64,000 nt of DNA from Macrostomum hystrix (GCA_950097015.1 CATNEN010000029.1:7603501-7667500); one strand, 5' to 3'; counted from the first letter of the stretch, positions 1 to 10,400 are shown. Program-made: numbers and translations. Notes: generated by a model from the letters alone, not told the origin.

Positions 1-632
1 AAGGCAGGGAAAGCGGAGAGAAGGATGGGAAGGCATGGAAAGCGGAGAGAAGGATGGAAAGGCAGGGAAAGCGGAGAGAAGGATGGGAAGGCAGGGAAAG
101 CGGAGAGAAGGATGGGAAGGCAGGGAAAGCGGAGAGAAGGATGGGAAGGCAGGGAAAGCGGAGAGAAGGATGGGAAGGCAGGGAAAGCGGAGAGAAGGAT
201 GGGAAGGCATGGAAAGCGGAGAGAAGGATGGGAAGGCAGGGAAAGCGGAGAGAAGGATGGGAAGGCAGGGAAAGCGGAGAGAAGGATGGAAAGGCAGGGA
301 AAGCGGAGAGAAGGATGGGAAGGCATGGAAAGCGGAGAGAAGGATGGAAAGGCAGGGAAAGCGGAGAGAAGGATGGGAAGGCAGGGAAAGCGGAGAGAAG
401 GATGGAAAGGCAGGGAAAGCGGAGAGAAGGATGGGAAGGCAGGGAAAGCGGAGGGAAGGATGGGAAGGCAGGGAAAGCGGAGAGAAGGATGGGAAGGCAG
501 GGAAAGCGGAGAGAAGGATGGAAAGGCAGGGAAAGCGGAGAGAAGGATGGAAAGGCAGGGAAAGCGGAGAGAAGGCTGGAAAGGCAGGGAAAGCGGAGGG
601 AAGGATTGGAAGCCAGGCAGGGAAAGCAGAGG
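1..632. repeat. 29-bp minisatellite array
   Basis: About 21 head-to-tail copies of a 29-bp purine-rich unit that contains AAGGCAGGGAAAGCGGAGAG. Copies differ by single substitutions (gggaagg/ggaaagg, cagg/catg). The array runs off the left edge and decays near 600-632. Because 29 is not a multiple of three and stops are absent, all three forward frames stay open. The long Lys/Arg/Glu/Gly-rich ORFs here are therefore artefacts. Confidence 0.95.
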
Positions 633-1202
633 GATTGGTGGAATAGCTGTGAAACAGTGCCTGAGCTAAAAAATACGCACTGGTTGTTGTTAGATTTTAA
701 AGTTTTCCTCAATTTCCCAGAAATATCCAACCTAAAAATAAGTTTTGAACAAGTCAGATCAGAAATTCTGCAAATTAGAATCGACATATTATCCACATAT
801 TTTCAAATTTAACAAAAAAAATGCGGCGAAAAAATCATTTTAGGATTATTTCGCGACAAAATTTCGGTGAGAAAGATGCGCGATTTTAGCTGTACAAAGC
901 GATTTCTGTGAATAGCACTGGGGAAGCTGTTCAAAAGCTGTCTTTTAGCGCATAGACAAACCTGGGTCCGCTAGTCGGGATCTGGTATTTAACAGCGGAC
1001 TTCTGACCGGACAAGACTGACAGACAGGCTGCTATTTGGCTGCCTGGCTTCGGGTTGAAAGGCGGCGATCACAGTTCCTTTGCACTTTCTTGCCGTGCTG
1101 GAATTCCTAGCTAAACACTGCTGAAGGGATACACGATCGCACCCTCCGATATTGGCGAGTTATTATCGCTCAGGGAAGAGAATCGGTAGCATTTTGTAAC
1201 TC
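633..1202. other. unique DNA, no gene seen
   Basis: AT-rich, then mixed-composition sequence between two satellite arrays. I see no conserved ORF, RNA gene or transposon end. Confidence 0.5.
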
Positions 1203-1672
1203 AACGAGATAACGGGGGGGGATGAGACAGGGGAGAGACGAGACAGGGAAGTGATGAGACAGGGAGAGATAACGGGAGAGAGATGAGACAGGGAAGGGAT
1301 GAGACAGGGAAGGGATGAGACAGGGGAAGGGATGAGACAGGGAAGGGATGAGACAGGGAAGGGATGAGACAGGGAAGGGATGAGACAGGGAAGGGATGAG
1401 ACAGGGAGAGATAACGGGAGAGAGATGAGACATGGGAGAGACGAGGCAGGGGAGAGATGAGACGGGGGAGAGACGAGACGGAGGAGTGATGAGACAGGGA
1501 GAGACGAGACAGGGAGAGATGAGACAGGGAGAGATAACGGGAGAGAGATGAGACAGGGAGAGATAACGGGAGAGAGATGAGACTGGGAGAGATAACTGGA
1601 GAGAGATGAGACGTAGAGATAACTGGAGAGAGATGATACGGAGAGATAACTGGAGAGAGATGAGACAGGGAG
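1203..1672 (-). repeat. satellite array related to the hAT MITE core
   Basis: Irregular repeats built on GAGATGAGACAGGGA with interspersed GAGATAACGGGAGA variants. Read on the minus strand the units resemble the 16-bp TCTCATCTCTCCCGTG unit found inside the MITE copies at 2113-2527 and 41836-42303, so I place this array in the same satellite family. No MITE ends flank it. The open minus-strand frames (Ser/Leu/Pro/His repeats) are by-products. Confidence 0.85.
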
Positions 1673-2112
1673 AGATAAGTCCAGTTCATACTTTCCGCAT
1701 AACCCTTGGCATTCTAGTCAACTAAGCAGCGATCGGATTGCACAGGAGAAGCCAGCGAGAAAGTGGCAGTCTTTATTATAGGACTAAACAAAGCAATTTT
1801 ACAAAGGTTATGAGTCATGCAATTTTTCTGCCAAACTGCCTTCCTTTCACTCTCACTGTTCGTCGCATTTCAAACACTCTTGCTAAAATATCCCTAAAAG
1901 CAGCCAGATTAGGGGATAAAAAGTGAATCGCTCATTCTCGGCTCTATCACCAGAGGGCTGCGCTCATGTTTTTCTCGCGATCACGTTCCCATTGAATTCC
2001 CAGTTCATAAACGGGAGCAAACAACAGACAACAATGTAAAATATTCTATATGAATCGATGAAAAAAGTAAACAACGATAAATTAAAGCCTTGTATTAAAG
2101 TAGGATCTAGGA
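1673..2112. other. non-coding spacer
   Basis: Mixed unique sequence up to the 5' target duplication of the MITE. No protein family or RNA was recognised. Confidence 0.45.
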
Positions 2113-2527
2113 CAGGGGTCGGCAAACTCCGGCCCGCGGGCCAGATGCGGCTCTCGAAGCTCCCAAATCCGGCCCGTTGCCCCTTCTGACATCTACAGTG
2201 TCCTGTTTCATCTCTCTCGTGTCTTATCTCTCCTGTCTCATCTCTCCCGTGTCTCATCTCTCCCGTGTCTTATCTCTCCCGTGTCTCATCTCTCCCGTGT
2301 CTCATCTCTCCCGTGTCTTATCTCTCCTGTCTCATCTCTCCCGTGTCTCATCTCTCCCGTGTATTATCTCTCCCGTGTCTCATCTCTCCCGTGTCTCATC
2401 TCTCCCGTGTCTCATCTCTCCCGTGTCTCATCTCTCCCCTATCTCATATTCATACAGTCAATGCGGCCCGCTGTCGTCTTTTAGGTTCTCTCTTTGGCCC
2501 GCCAGCAAATAAGTTTGCCTACCCCTG
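2113..2527 (+). mobile_element. hAT-type MITE, copy 1, with internal satellite
   Basis: The left end CAGGGGTCGGCAAACT and the inverted right end CAGGGGTAGGCAAACT match at 15 of 16 bases. The element is flanked by a perfect 8-bp duplication, ATCTAGGA (2105-2112 and 2528-2535). The CAGGGGTCGGCAA terminus and 8-bp target duplication are hallmarks of hAT elements. At 415 bp, with no transposase, it is non-autonomous. About 2205-2445 is a 16-bp tandem repeat (TCTCATCTCTCCCGTG) framed by GC-rich sub-terminal sequence. A second copy lies at 41836-42303 and has a longer internal array. Confidence 0.93.
2205..2445 (+). repeat. 16-bp satellite inside MITE copy 1
   Basis: About 15 units of TCTCATCTCTCCCGTG, alternating with TCTTATC and TATTATC variants. 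Copy number differs from the second MITE copy, so the array expands or contracts independently of the element ends. Confidence 0.9.
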
Positions 2528-2617
2528 ATCTAGGAGCTAGGAAATTGATGGTTAAAAGCTAACGGAAAGCACGAGCTTTAACTGTCCTTAAGTGAGACCC
2601 CAGATCCCTAGTGTTTT

Positions 2618-2705
2618 AATCCGCAGAGCTGTGAAATGGGAACCAGCATCAGCTGGGGTACAAGGGTGAGTGTGTCCACCTCCCCAGTCCATGAACTAAG
2701 TCGCT
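2618..2705 (+). repeat. SINE family A fragment
   Basis: Contains the body segment AAATGGGAACCAGCATCAGC followed by the CCCCAGTCCATG stretch shared with the fuller copies at 38436-38689 and 53720-53990. Both the tRNA-like head and the tail are missing, so this is an internal fragment of an old insertion. Confidence 0.6.
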
Positions 2706-2974
2706 TAACAATAGAAAGATCACGGGCATTTCCATGAGGAATGCTCCTGACCTAATTTTCGTGTTGTCTTCGACTTATAGCTCGTAGTCTCAAACGACAA
2801 TTAACATATAATAGTAATAATACTGACTTATTTCAACTATCCCAAAAGGCATCGTTAATATATTATATTAGTCGACCTAAATGCCTTACGAATTATTGAA
2901 TCACAAATGCTGACTGCGTCTGCGGTAAAATCCACAATAGCTTTTGATTCATTATAATAAGCAAAATATTCCAG

Positions 2975-4003
2975 CTCCTACAGTCGGCCTGGACTACTGC
3001 AAGTAGACGAGAGTGCAAAACAGCTGCAGAAAAAACCAGTCGCAACAAGCTGGCCCCAGTCGCCGCCCTTTCTCTAGCGGCGGCCGCAGTTTTAACCATC
3101 ATGGTCGTAGTTTCGTCGCATTCAACGTGTAAGCTAATACAATGTCCTTCACGATCGCCTTCAACAACCTCTCCGTCGAGCTTCAGGCGCCGTGTGCCCA
3201 GGGCGCTGGTGATCGGCGCCAGAAAGTGCGGCACCCGAGCCCTGCTGGACTTCCTGTCGCTGCATCCAAGCGTGCGATCCGCCAGGGGTGAGATACACTA
3301 CTTCGATCGCACCGATCATCAACGCCTGGGCCTGTCCTGGTACCGCAGCCGCATGCCGTACAGTAGGCCGGACCAGCTGACGCTGGAGAAATCTCCGGCC
3401 TATTTTGTGACGCCGGAAGCGCCCAGACGAGTGCGACAGGTTCGACCGGAAATGAGGCTGCTGCTGGTGCTGCGCGACCCCGTGCGGAGAGTCGTGAGCG
3501 ACTTCGCCCAGCGCCTGCACCGGAGAGCCAGCCAGGGCCGGCCGCCCGTGACGCTCGAGTCTCTGGTGCTCGGTCGAGATGGCCGAGTCAACGCTCGCTC
3601 GCCTCTCGTTGCCACCTCCGTCTATCACCGACACCTGGCCCTCTGGCTGGCCGAGTTTCCACGCCGGCAGGTGCATATTGTCGACGGCGACCAGCTGGCG
3701 GAGCGGCCGTACGCGGAGCTCCGTCTAGCCGAAGCGTTCCTCGGCCTGCAGAGTCGGCTGCACCCTGCCCAGTTCGTCTACAACGCCAGCAAAGGCTTCT
3801 ACTGCGCCAGGCGTGGCGGGTCGAGCGGCTCGCCGACTCGCTGCCTGGGGCCCGGCAAAGGTCGGCGGCATCCGCCGGTGTCGCTGGAGACGCTCGGCCG
3901 GTTGCGCGCATATTTTGCTAGGCACAATGCCAAGTTAGAGAGGCTGGCGCGTAGAAAATTCAGTTGGATGACAGCGAATGAGGTCGGGACGGACAAGCTG
4001 TGA
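2975..4003 (+). CDS. heparan sulfate glucosamine 3-O-sulfotransferase, 5' end incomplete
   Basis: A Golgi type II membrane enzyme family that transfers sulfate from PAPS to the 3-OH of glucosamine in heparan sulfate. Visible hallmarks, counting from the ATG at 3101, are the 5'-phosphosulfate loop RKCGTRALLDFL (41-52), the catalytic-glutamate segment GEIHYFD, TLEKSPAYF, the 3'-phosphate segment LLVLRDPVRRVVSD, the FYC...C disulfide pair and KGRRHPPVS. The domain is complete and intronless. The frame stays open upstream of 3101 back to a TGA at 2945, and residues just before that methionine form a hydrophobic stretch (LAPVAALSLAAAAVLTI) after basic residues, as expected for the membrane anchor. 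There is no ATG in that extension, so the true start probably lies in an unseen upstream exon, joined at the CAG before 2975 or before 2984. The codons are GC-rich compared with the AT-rich flanks. Antisense ORFs here are shadows. Confidence 0.93.
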   Translation, partial: LLQSAWTTASRRECKTAAEKTSRNKLAPVAALSLAAAAVLTIMVVVSSHSTCKLIQCPSRSPSTTSPSSFRRRVPRALVIGARKCGTRALLDFLSLHPSVRSARGEIHYFDRTDHQRLGLSWYRSRMPYSRPDQLTLEKSPAYFVTPEAPRRVRQVRPEMRLLLVLRDPVRRVVSDFAQRLHRRASQGRPPVTLESLVLGRDGRVNARSPLVATSVYHRHLALWLAEFPRRQVHIVDGDQLAERPYAELRLAEAFLGLQSRLHPAQFVYNASKGFYCARRGGSSGSPTRCLGPGKGRRHPPVSLETLGRLRAYFARHNAKLERLARRKFSWMTANEVGTDKL

Positions 4004-4327
4004 CCACAGCAGAGCCATCTTGAGTCTTTGGAACTGAACTTAACTGGGAATATTTTTGTTTTGTCGATGAACAGTTGAGATCTTGAAATTAAGTCTTACA
4101 AACTTTTCCTTGGCAACCATATGAAGCGTTAAGCGGTCGCATTTCACATTATTTTGTAAATTGAATTGCACTTGATTTTTTCTTGACGAATTGTTGATAT
4201 TTCGAAAAATAATGTTTCAGAGAAAATTTTTGCCCATTCTTCTTCTAAGTTATCTGGAAAAAATCTAATTGTTTTCATTGCAGCAAAATAAATTCAATAT
4301 TGTAAATCATATAGATTCTGTACACAA

Positions 4328-4333
4328 AATAAA
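4328..4333 (+). other. polyadenylation signal of the sulfotransferase gene
   Basis: AATAAA about 325 bases past the stop codon in AT-rich 3' sequence. Another AATAAA lies about 40 bases upstream. Confidence 0.6.
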
Positions 4334-5684
4334 GCATTGAATGCGTTTAGTTTTATTATAAAAAACAACTAACAGTTGAGCTCGAGGTTGCAGAAGTCAT
4401 TCTGGTAATTTTATTGCAGCAGAGGTGCAAGATGAAGAATGAGCACCTGAGGCCATCAATTACGTTTCCGAACCCGAATATTCCAGAATGCTAACAAAAC
4501 AGTCAGCTTTGAACATTGAAGACCAAGTTACTTAATCTCGTACCTAACGTACCTACGTACGTACCTAATGTACGTACCTCGTAGAAGCAAAGGCTTTTTG
4601 GATTCTGGATAGTTTATGTAAACTGAAGGACTACTAAACAAGGACTGGTTGTTTAGTAGTCCTTGTGTAACCTAAATAGTCGGAACTGCGATTTGGTATT
4701 TTGGTTAGCATGTGAAGCTATACATGGTGTTTCACCCTTTACTCTGTATCCCAATTTACCGCACAAAGCGGCTGTATCAGCACCTGAACTATCGGCTAGA
4801 AATCCTATTTGCTTTTTCCGGAAAACAAAAATTCTAGTGTTTATCCCGGAAAAATACATGCAGTCTAAAAATATGGCTACTTTAATTTAAAGACAAAAAA
4901 TGCGCGTACACTATCTTGTGACCTAAAATGCGAGACTTAAGTTTGAGAAGAAAATTTATAAGCTGAGCCTGGCATTGGTTAACTGAGCGGCTATAGCACA
5001 TCTCCATGTGGACCACACGCGCTGAGGATGATAGTACGGACTCTTACTTAAACCGACGCAAAGCTGCATGAAATATCTATCAACTGTAGCCAGCAACACC
5101 AGCTGAATGCGGTAGCTGCAGCTGCTAGCGTAGGTATCATGTGCTCTATGCAAGCAGCATACCGTATCCGCTAGCATCGCTTGACACAAAGAAAAGAGAA
5201 GGGAGTTTGAGAGCAGAGGAGTGAGGGATGGGCAGGAACTGTTGCTGCATCAGCGGCTTTGCAGTTCTAGAATCCCTCCCCTCAACATCACACCATCTAC
5301 CTGAAATTCAACCAATCAGCCAGGAGTCCAGGAATGCTAGGTCCGTACTCTGCCAGGTTTTGCCTGCAAACCCACAGTTTGAGCAGCCAACCAATCTGAC
5401 GTTGCCACGACTAGAGCCATCGCTCAGCAAAGCCGTCCCTCCACCAGCTTCCCAGTCTGCCTGCCTCCACTTCATCTTTTGCATAGCAGAAGACATGTGC
5501 TACATAAGTCTCTCTACCCCCATCTGTCGGAATCCTCACCCTCAGGAAACAGAAAGCTTGTCGTCCGATTTTAACTGTGAATTCGCAGAAAATCCGAGAG
5601 TCATCAAGACAGCTTGAGGGCAGGAATAAAAACACCATTCAAGCCTTGCGGCTCGCCGTACCTCAAACTGCAACTACGAGTAAT
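4334..5684. other. intergenic region with a perfect hairpin
   Basis: No convincing coding sequence. Around 4540-4580 there is a short run of TACGTACC-like repeats. At 4626-4664 lies a perfect 16-bp inverted repeat, AAGGACTACTAAACAA, with a 7-base loop. The ORF at 5228-5617 has no recognisable domain and was not called; the region probably includes 5' leader or intron sequence of the next gene. Confidence 0.5.
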
Positions 5685-7172
5685 ATGTCTGCCCGTAAAA
5701 ACGCGAAGAAGGACATTCTGCGGCCATCTGTGGCTTTAAAAGCGGAGCAGAAGCTCTCTAAGCACAGGGACACGGACTTCAAAGTATGTAACGAAGATTT
5801 TCCACTACTGGAGCGATTTCCCACAACCGCTAACAACACCGGGACACTGGGAGTTGAGCCAGGAACAAAGGAGGCCAAAGGCAAAGCAGTACTAAAAGCA
5901 TACGAGGAGCCACGTAATGAAGGCAGCAAACCGGACGTTGGAAATTACTGGAAGAAAGGCGCGCCGCGCTTTGCAGATTCGAAGAATTGCAACAGTAGAG
6001 TAAACGGCGGGAGCGGCAAAGGCCTGAACGACCAGGGCGGGAGCGGTAAAGGCCTGAACGACCAAGGTTGGAGCGGCAAAGGCCTGAACGACCAAGGTTG
6101 GAGCGGCAAAGGCCAGAACGACCAAGGCGGGAGCGGCAAAGGCCTGAACGACCAAGGCGGGAGCGGCAAAGGCCTGAACGACCAAGGCGGGAGCGGCAAA
6201 GGCCTGAACGATCAAGGCGGGAGCGGCAAAGGCCTGAACGACCAAGGCGGGAGCGGCAAAGGCCTGAACGATCAAGGCGGGAGCGGCAAAGGCCTGAACG
6301 ACCAAGGTTGGAGCGGCAAAGGCCTGAACGACCAAGGTTGGAGCGGCAAAGGCCTGAACGACCAAGGCGGGAGAGGCAAAAGTGGAAGCGGGATCATCGG
6401 TTGCTTGGAACTGCCGCTGGTGATGCAGCAACTTAATCCAGAGGCTCAAGATTTCCAGCCCGTAGGAGTGGCCACCGCCCCCGAAACGTCTGAATCGAGA
6501 CCGCATGGTCTAGTGTCGAATATGTTCGGCGCATTCTTACTGCCGCTCGCTGAGAATCTGACACTGTTAGACGTTCAAGAGCCAAGAGCAACTTGCGACG
6601 GCAACTGCCACCGAAAGTCAACAGAAGCATCAACGCTACTACCGTCCGCTTCAACAGACTCTGCGAGCGCGAATTGCAAGTCAATTAGTACAAGTGGCAA
6701 GTCAGCAATGATTCCAAATACAAAGTCGCCAAGATTTTCCCAACTAAGCTCCCGGCGAACTTCGACGAAAGCTCTTCAGTCGCCGACGCAGCAGCAGAGG
6801 CCAACAACGTCGGCGGAGTCCTCGACAGGCCCGAAGGCCTGCGCCCGATCGCCAGTTGCCGTAGTCCGACCTCAGCCACCATCTGCTATCACTGAGGCTG
6901 GCGCAGGCGTCATCCCGTTGCCGCAAAACTTCCCGGCGTTGCCAGTGTTTGCTGGGCCCTACGGCCCGGTGGCGGCCTGTTACCCCGCGTTGATTACCCA
7001 GCAGCCGCCGGTGACTGTGCTGTTGCCGGCCAGGCCACAAGGTTCAGTAATGGTGGCGGCGGCGCCGGCCGTCTATCCGCAACTTCAACAGTCGCTGCAG
7101 TGGGTGCAGGTGCATCCTGCGCCGCAATCTTTGGCGATGCTGCATCCTTTTCCTTATGGTAGGCCGCCATGA
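5685..7172 (+). CDS. PAM2-motif protein with decapeptide repeats, function unknown
   Basis: A 495-residue, low-complexity protein in one exon. Residues 108-227 (6006-6365) are twelve near-identical copies of GGSGKGLNDQ, each 30 bp, with Gly/Trp exchange at position 2. The segment LNPEAQDFQP (residues 250-259) fits the PAM2 consensus LN-x2-A-x2-F-x-P exactly. PAM2 peptides bind the MLLE domain of cytoplasmic poly(A)-binding protein in proteins such as ataxin-2, Paip1/2 and Tob. The remainder is Ser/Thr-rich, then Pro/Ala/Gln/Val-rich to the end (PFPYGRPP), with no folded domain that I recognise. A role in mRNA translation or turnover is therefore inference. The frame opens earlier, at 5577, but the ATG at 5685 (MSARKNAKKD) looks the more natural start. 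Opposite-strand and frame +2 repeat ORFs are shadows. Confidence 0.75.
   Translation: MSARKNAKKDILRPSVALKAEQKLSKHRDTDFKVCNEDFPLLERFPTTANNTGTLGVEPGTKEAKGKAVLKAYEEPRNEGSKPDVGNYWKKGAPRFADSKNCNSRVNGGSGKGLNDQGGSGKGLNDQGWSGKGLNDQGWSGKGQNDQGGSGKGLNDQGGSGKGLNDQGGSGKGLNDQGGSGKGLNDQGGSGKGLNDQGGSGKGLNDQGWSGKGLNDQGWSGKGLNDQGGRGKSGSGIIGCLELPLVMQQLNPEAQDFQPVGVATAPETSESRPHGLVSNMFGAFLLPLAENLTLLDVQEPRATCDGNCHRKSTEASTLLPSASTDSASANCKSISTSGKSAMIPNTKSPRFSQLSSRRTSTKALQSPTQQQRPTTSAESSTGPKACARSPVAVVRPQPPSAITEAGAGVIPLPQNFPALPVFAGPYGPVAACYPALITQQPPVTVLLPARPQGSVMVAAAPAVYPQLQQSLQWVQVHPAPQSLAMLHPFPYGRPP
6006..6375 (+). repeat. 30-bp coding minisatellite
   Basis: Twelve full 30-bp units plus a degenerate thirteenth, in frame and encoding GGSGKGLNDQ. 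The repeat length is a multiple of three, and substitutions are mostly GGC-GGG versus GGT-TGG (Gly to Trp). One unit carries CAG in place of CTG (Gln for Leu). Confidence 0.95.
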
Positions 7173-7302
7173 TGCTTCTATTATACTAGCCACTGCTTCG
7201 AAAACAATATTCTTCAACAAATTTTTCCAGCGCCGTTGCAGAAACATTTATAATTTATTCAATGTAAACTTTTTGCCGTGACAACACGTACATTTTCTAT
7301 AC

Positions 7303-7308
7303 AATAAA
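7303..7308 (+). other. polyadenylation signal of the PAM2 gene
   Basis: AATAAA 131 bases after the stop codon, in AT-rich sequence. Confidence 0.6.
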
Positions 7309-8282
7309 TCCACAAAATCTTTCGACAAAGCATCAAGGGGTTGCGCCTAACAGCGTGCCATTGCTTTTATACGCCATGAATGGTCTAACCTAAAATGGCA
7401 CATTATCTGATGTACAATGCATTGGTTGACTCCAGCAAAGTCCTGTTCAGTAAAGGTTGCGGCCAAAAAGTTGCAGTCATGCATGCGAATCATTTTTACC
7501 TATTTTTACCTATTACGAGGGTTCTGAGTTACATTCACATTCGTTGCATTGTTGATATTGAATGAAAAAAAACAGTGGAAATGGTAATGTCGTTTAGTTT
7601 CAAGTGCAGCGATGCACGTATTTTTGTTTTGGCAAATGCGAATATTTTCATTCATGTTTAACATGCAGCATAGTCAATTGCATTTTATTTACTTCTCTTC
7701 TTAATTATTATCGATTGAGAAAAACGAAATTACCATTAATGGTAAAAACTGGGTATAAGCACAAGGAAATTCAGATAAATTGTTAGTTATTACGTACAAA
7801 CAAACTACTTAACTCGCATTAAATCAAGGATTTCAACAATAGTCTAGAAAATATGTTTTCAAGTCCCAGATGGAAAAAAAAACTTTTTTACGAGTAAATA
7901 TGCAGCTTTTCCAAGTGACCAAAGCTCCAGACAGTATTACTTTATTATCCGAAAGTCGTCCTTCAAATCTGCTTTTCAATGATATCAGTGGTTTAATTTT
8001 TTGTCACAGTTTCATTTAGAAGAGCCTTTAGCCAGTTTAATTCAGTGCCTTGCTCTCAAACAGTAGTAGTCGAAGCCTACAAAATGAGATTTGATCAAAC
8101 TTTAAACTAATAGACAGTGCTACTAGAAGCAATACAAGAGCATATTTTCGTGCTACATTACGTATTCTTAAAATTCGTCTTAATTTTTTGTAGCAAAATG
8201 CATGGACGGTTTTAAAAGTGGTACACTGCGGCGTGGTGAAATACGCCCAGGCCCACTTAAGCATCCAAAAGTACAATCAGTT
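7309..8282. other. AT-rich intergenic region
   Basis: Lies between two converging genes. No RNA gene, repeat or conserved ORF was seen. Confidence 0.5.
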
Positions 8283-9885
8283 TCACAAATGCATGCTACC
8301 AGCCTTTTCTTGGGCATTTATCATAGCTTGAATGGCCCTGGCGCGCATCTCCAGCTCGATGATCTCCAACTGGCGTCTGGACTTGCCGTCTAACGAAGGC
8401 TGCGGTCGAGCCGGCGTCGGGGCCGGTTCTTCTTCAACATCTGACAGGTCGACAACTTCATTAAGAATGACGCTATCCGCTTCCACTTCGGCTGGGGTCA
8501 ATGCCTCCCCATGTTCATACTGGATTGAATTCGTATCCTCCCGTAATTCTGGCGCGGCTTCAGCCTCAACTGTGGCATCAGCTTCGATAGAAACTGACGC
8601 TTCCGACTCTGAATCAAACTTAGCAGTTTCAGCAACCTCTACAGAACCTGCTACCTCAGATTCTGAGTCCGCACTAGCTTCAGTATCCGTCTTGACCGAA
8701 GCCACGGCTTCCGATCTAGAATCTGGGCTTGAAGCTTCTGTTTCTTTTGAAACTGCCATCTGAGACTCAGGATCTGAGATGGCAGAACCAACTTCATTAA
8801 GAGCTTTGTCCTCAGGGTATAGAGCCGGTTCCACTGCGACAGGCTTCACCTCCGCATGATCATCGGTAGTTGTAGAATCGACTATTGCAATTGGTGTGCT
8901 AGCTCTTGACGATGCACTGACGTGGACTGTATCCGGCTTCGCATCCGCATCGTGTGTCCCTTCACCAGCTGATTCGTCTGTGTCAGACGAGCTAATCATG
9001 GCCGGATCATCGCCGGCCAATATACGGCGAATTCGTTTGGCCGACATGCCCTGCAATAGCGGCAGGCAGCGATCGCGAAGCTGCGTAAGCGTCAATCGCT
9101 GAAACTCGTCCGGCACCAGAGCGCGCAGTTGGCTACCGCGAGCGGCGCTAAACATCTGATGCAGCATCTCGGCGCGATCATCCAGGTAGTCGCCTATCGG
9201 CCGCAACAGGCGGACAGTCCGGTCCAGGGTCAGCGGCGTCTGCCTCGGCATCACTGTGCTCGTATGGGCATGCCTCGGTTGCGACAGTGCGAGAGTTCGG
9301 CGAGGAAGGCGCCGACAATGCCGATGACGCGGCGCTGGAGGATGCGCTAGACGACGAAGATGCCTTCTTTTTTGTTGGTTTAGCTTTTTTACGAGACGTT
9401 TTCTTATCCCTTTTCCTGTTTTTGTTTTTCTTCTTGTCTTTTTTCTTTTTTCTCTTTACCGTTTCCGATTTCGCAAGGGACTTCTTAGACTTCTTATTAG
9501 TTTTCTTATCATCGGATGAATCGGAATGTATCGACTCGACGTTCTGGCGAACCTTGACTACACATTTCTTGCTCTTTTTCTTCGGCGCAGTCTCTGAGGC
9601 AGACTTGCGTCTGTGATGCCGCTTCCTTCGATGCCGCTTATCTTTGTTATCTGCGAGTCGGATCTCCGCTTTGCTAACAGAAGACGCGTCAGAATCACTG
9701 GATTCCTCCGAACCGTAGGCTTTCGCGATCACTTCTGTCTGCTTCCTGGCCAGCTTGCTTTTGCCCTGCTTTTTAGTGTCCACTGCTGGCCCAGCGGCAG
9801 ATTCCAGCTTGGCTAATTTCTTCCCGAGCGTTGGATTCGTCAACGAGGCAGTCGCCGGCCGCTTGAAGCCAGTCAACTGGCTCAT
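8283..9885 (-). CDS. CAAP1: CAAP1-like caspase activity and apoptosis inhibitor, with apparent frameshift
   Basis: The CAAP1 family is small and poorly characterised; the human protein is reported to dampen caspase-9-dependent apoptosis. The conserved core begins LDRTVRLLRPIGDYLDDR and runs through RILAGDD, followed by an acidic Ser/Glu-rich linker. The C-terminal signature QLEIIELEMRARAIQAM closely matches the vertebrate C-terminus. The N-terminal 200 residues from ATG 9885 (MSQLTGFKRP) are Lys/Ser-rich, as in relatives, but lie in a different frame. Family similarity seems to continue from EHSDAEADA in one frame to LTLDRTV in the next, so a single extra base near 9230-9240 is the simplest reading. 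Short GT-AG introns of 43 or 73 bases upstream would also restore the frame but would lose EHSD. If the frame is truly split, an ATG at 9251 could start a shorter protein of about 322 residues. Confidence 0.8.
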
Positions 9886-10291
9886 TGATTCGGCTGACAA
9901 AATGCGAACCAACTAGGTACTAATAGTAAGCACAAAACTGCGGCTGGCTGGCCTATTGTAGCCGCCTTCTGTGATTTGATTTTAGTTTAATAGAAAAACT
10001 CGCTTATTGCTGCAATAAAACGGAATAATACGATGAAGCTTATTTTCTTGGGATTGAAATCTCGCTTCATAATGCAATAAAAAAGCTAAATGAACAAATA
10101 GAAGAAACTAATTACCTTATAGTAACTAAATAGCCTAAGAGGTAACATAATCTAATTATTTTGACTAGCCCACTGTAAAGACCATATAAAGTTTAAAACA
10201 TCGAAAAGAACACGAAAATAAAAGCGCAACAATATAAAAATCATTGTTAAACTTGGCTATTTAATAAAATTAGCAAGAAATGCAATAATGG
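9886..10291. other. AT-rich intergenic region
   Basis: Probably the promoter side of the CAAP1-like gene and the 3' flank of the coiled-coil gene. No specific element was identified. Confidence 0.4.
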
Positions 10292-10297
10292 TTTATT
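10292..10297 (-). other. candidate polyadenylation signal of the coiled-coil gene
   Basis: TTTATT on the plus strand, that is AATAAA on the coding strand, about 104 bases beyond the stop codon at 10401. Confidence 0.45.
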
Positions 10298-10400
10298 GGA
10301 AAAAAGCCTTAAGTGATTTAATTTAAGCATTTAATTATTATATTGTAGTGAAATAGCCTTTACATATTATTGTCTATACAAGTCTAAATGAAGCCCTATC

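Noticed and set aside
25-812. Three overlapping long ORFs rich in Lys, Arg, Glu and Gly
   Set aside because: All frames of a 29-bp repeat without stops stay open; there is no start context, domain or unique sequence.
3161-3996. Several antisense ORFs over the sulfotransferase
   Set aside because: Shadows of a GC-rich coding exon; the plus strand carries all the conserved motifs.
5228-5617. 129-codon ORF before the PAM2 gene
   Set aside because: No domain, ordinary composition, and no clear splice link to the next frame.
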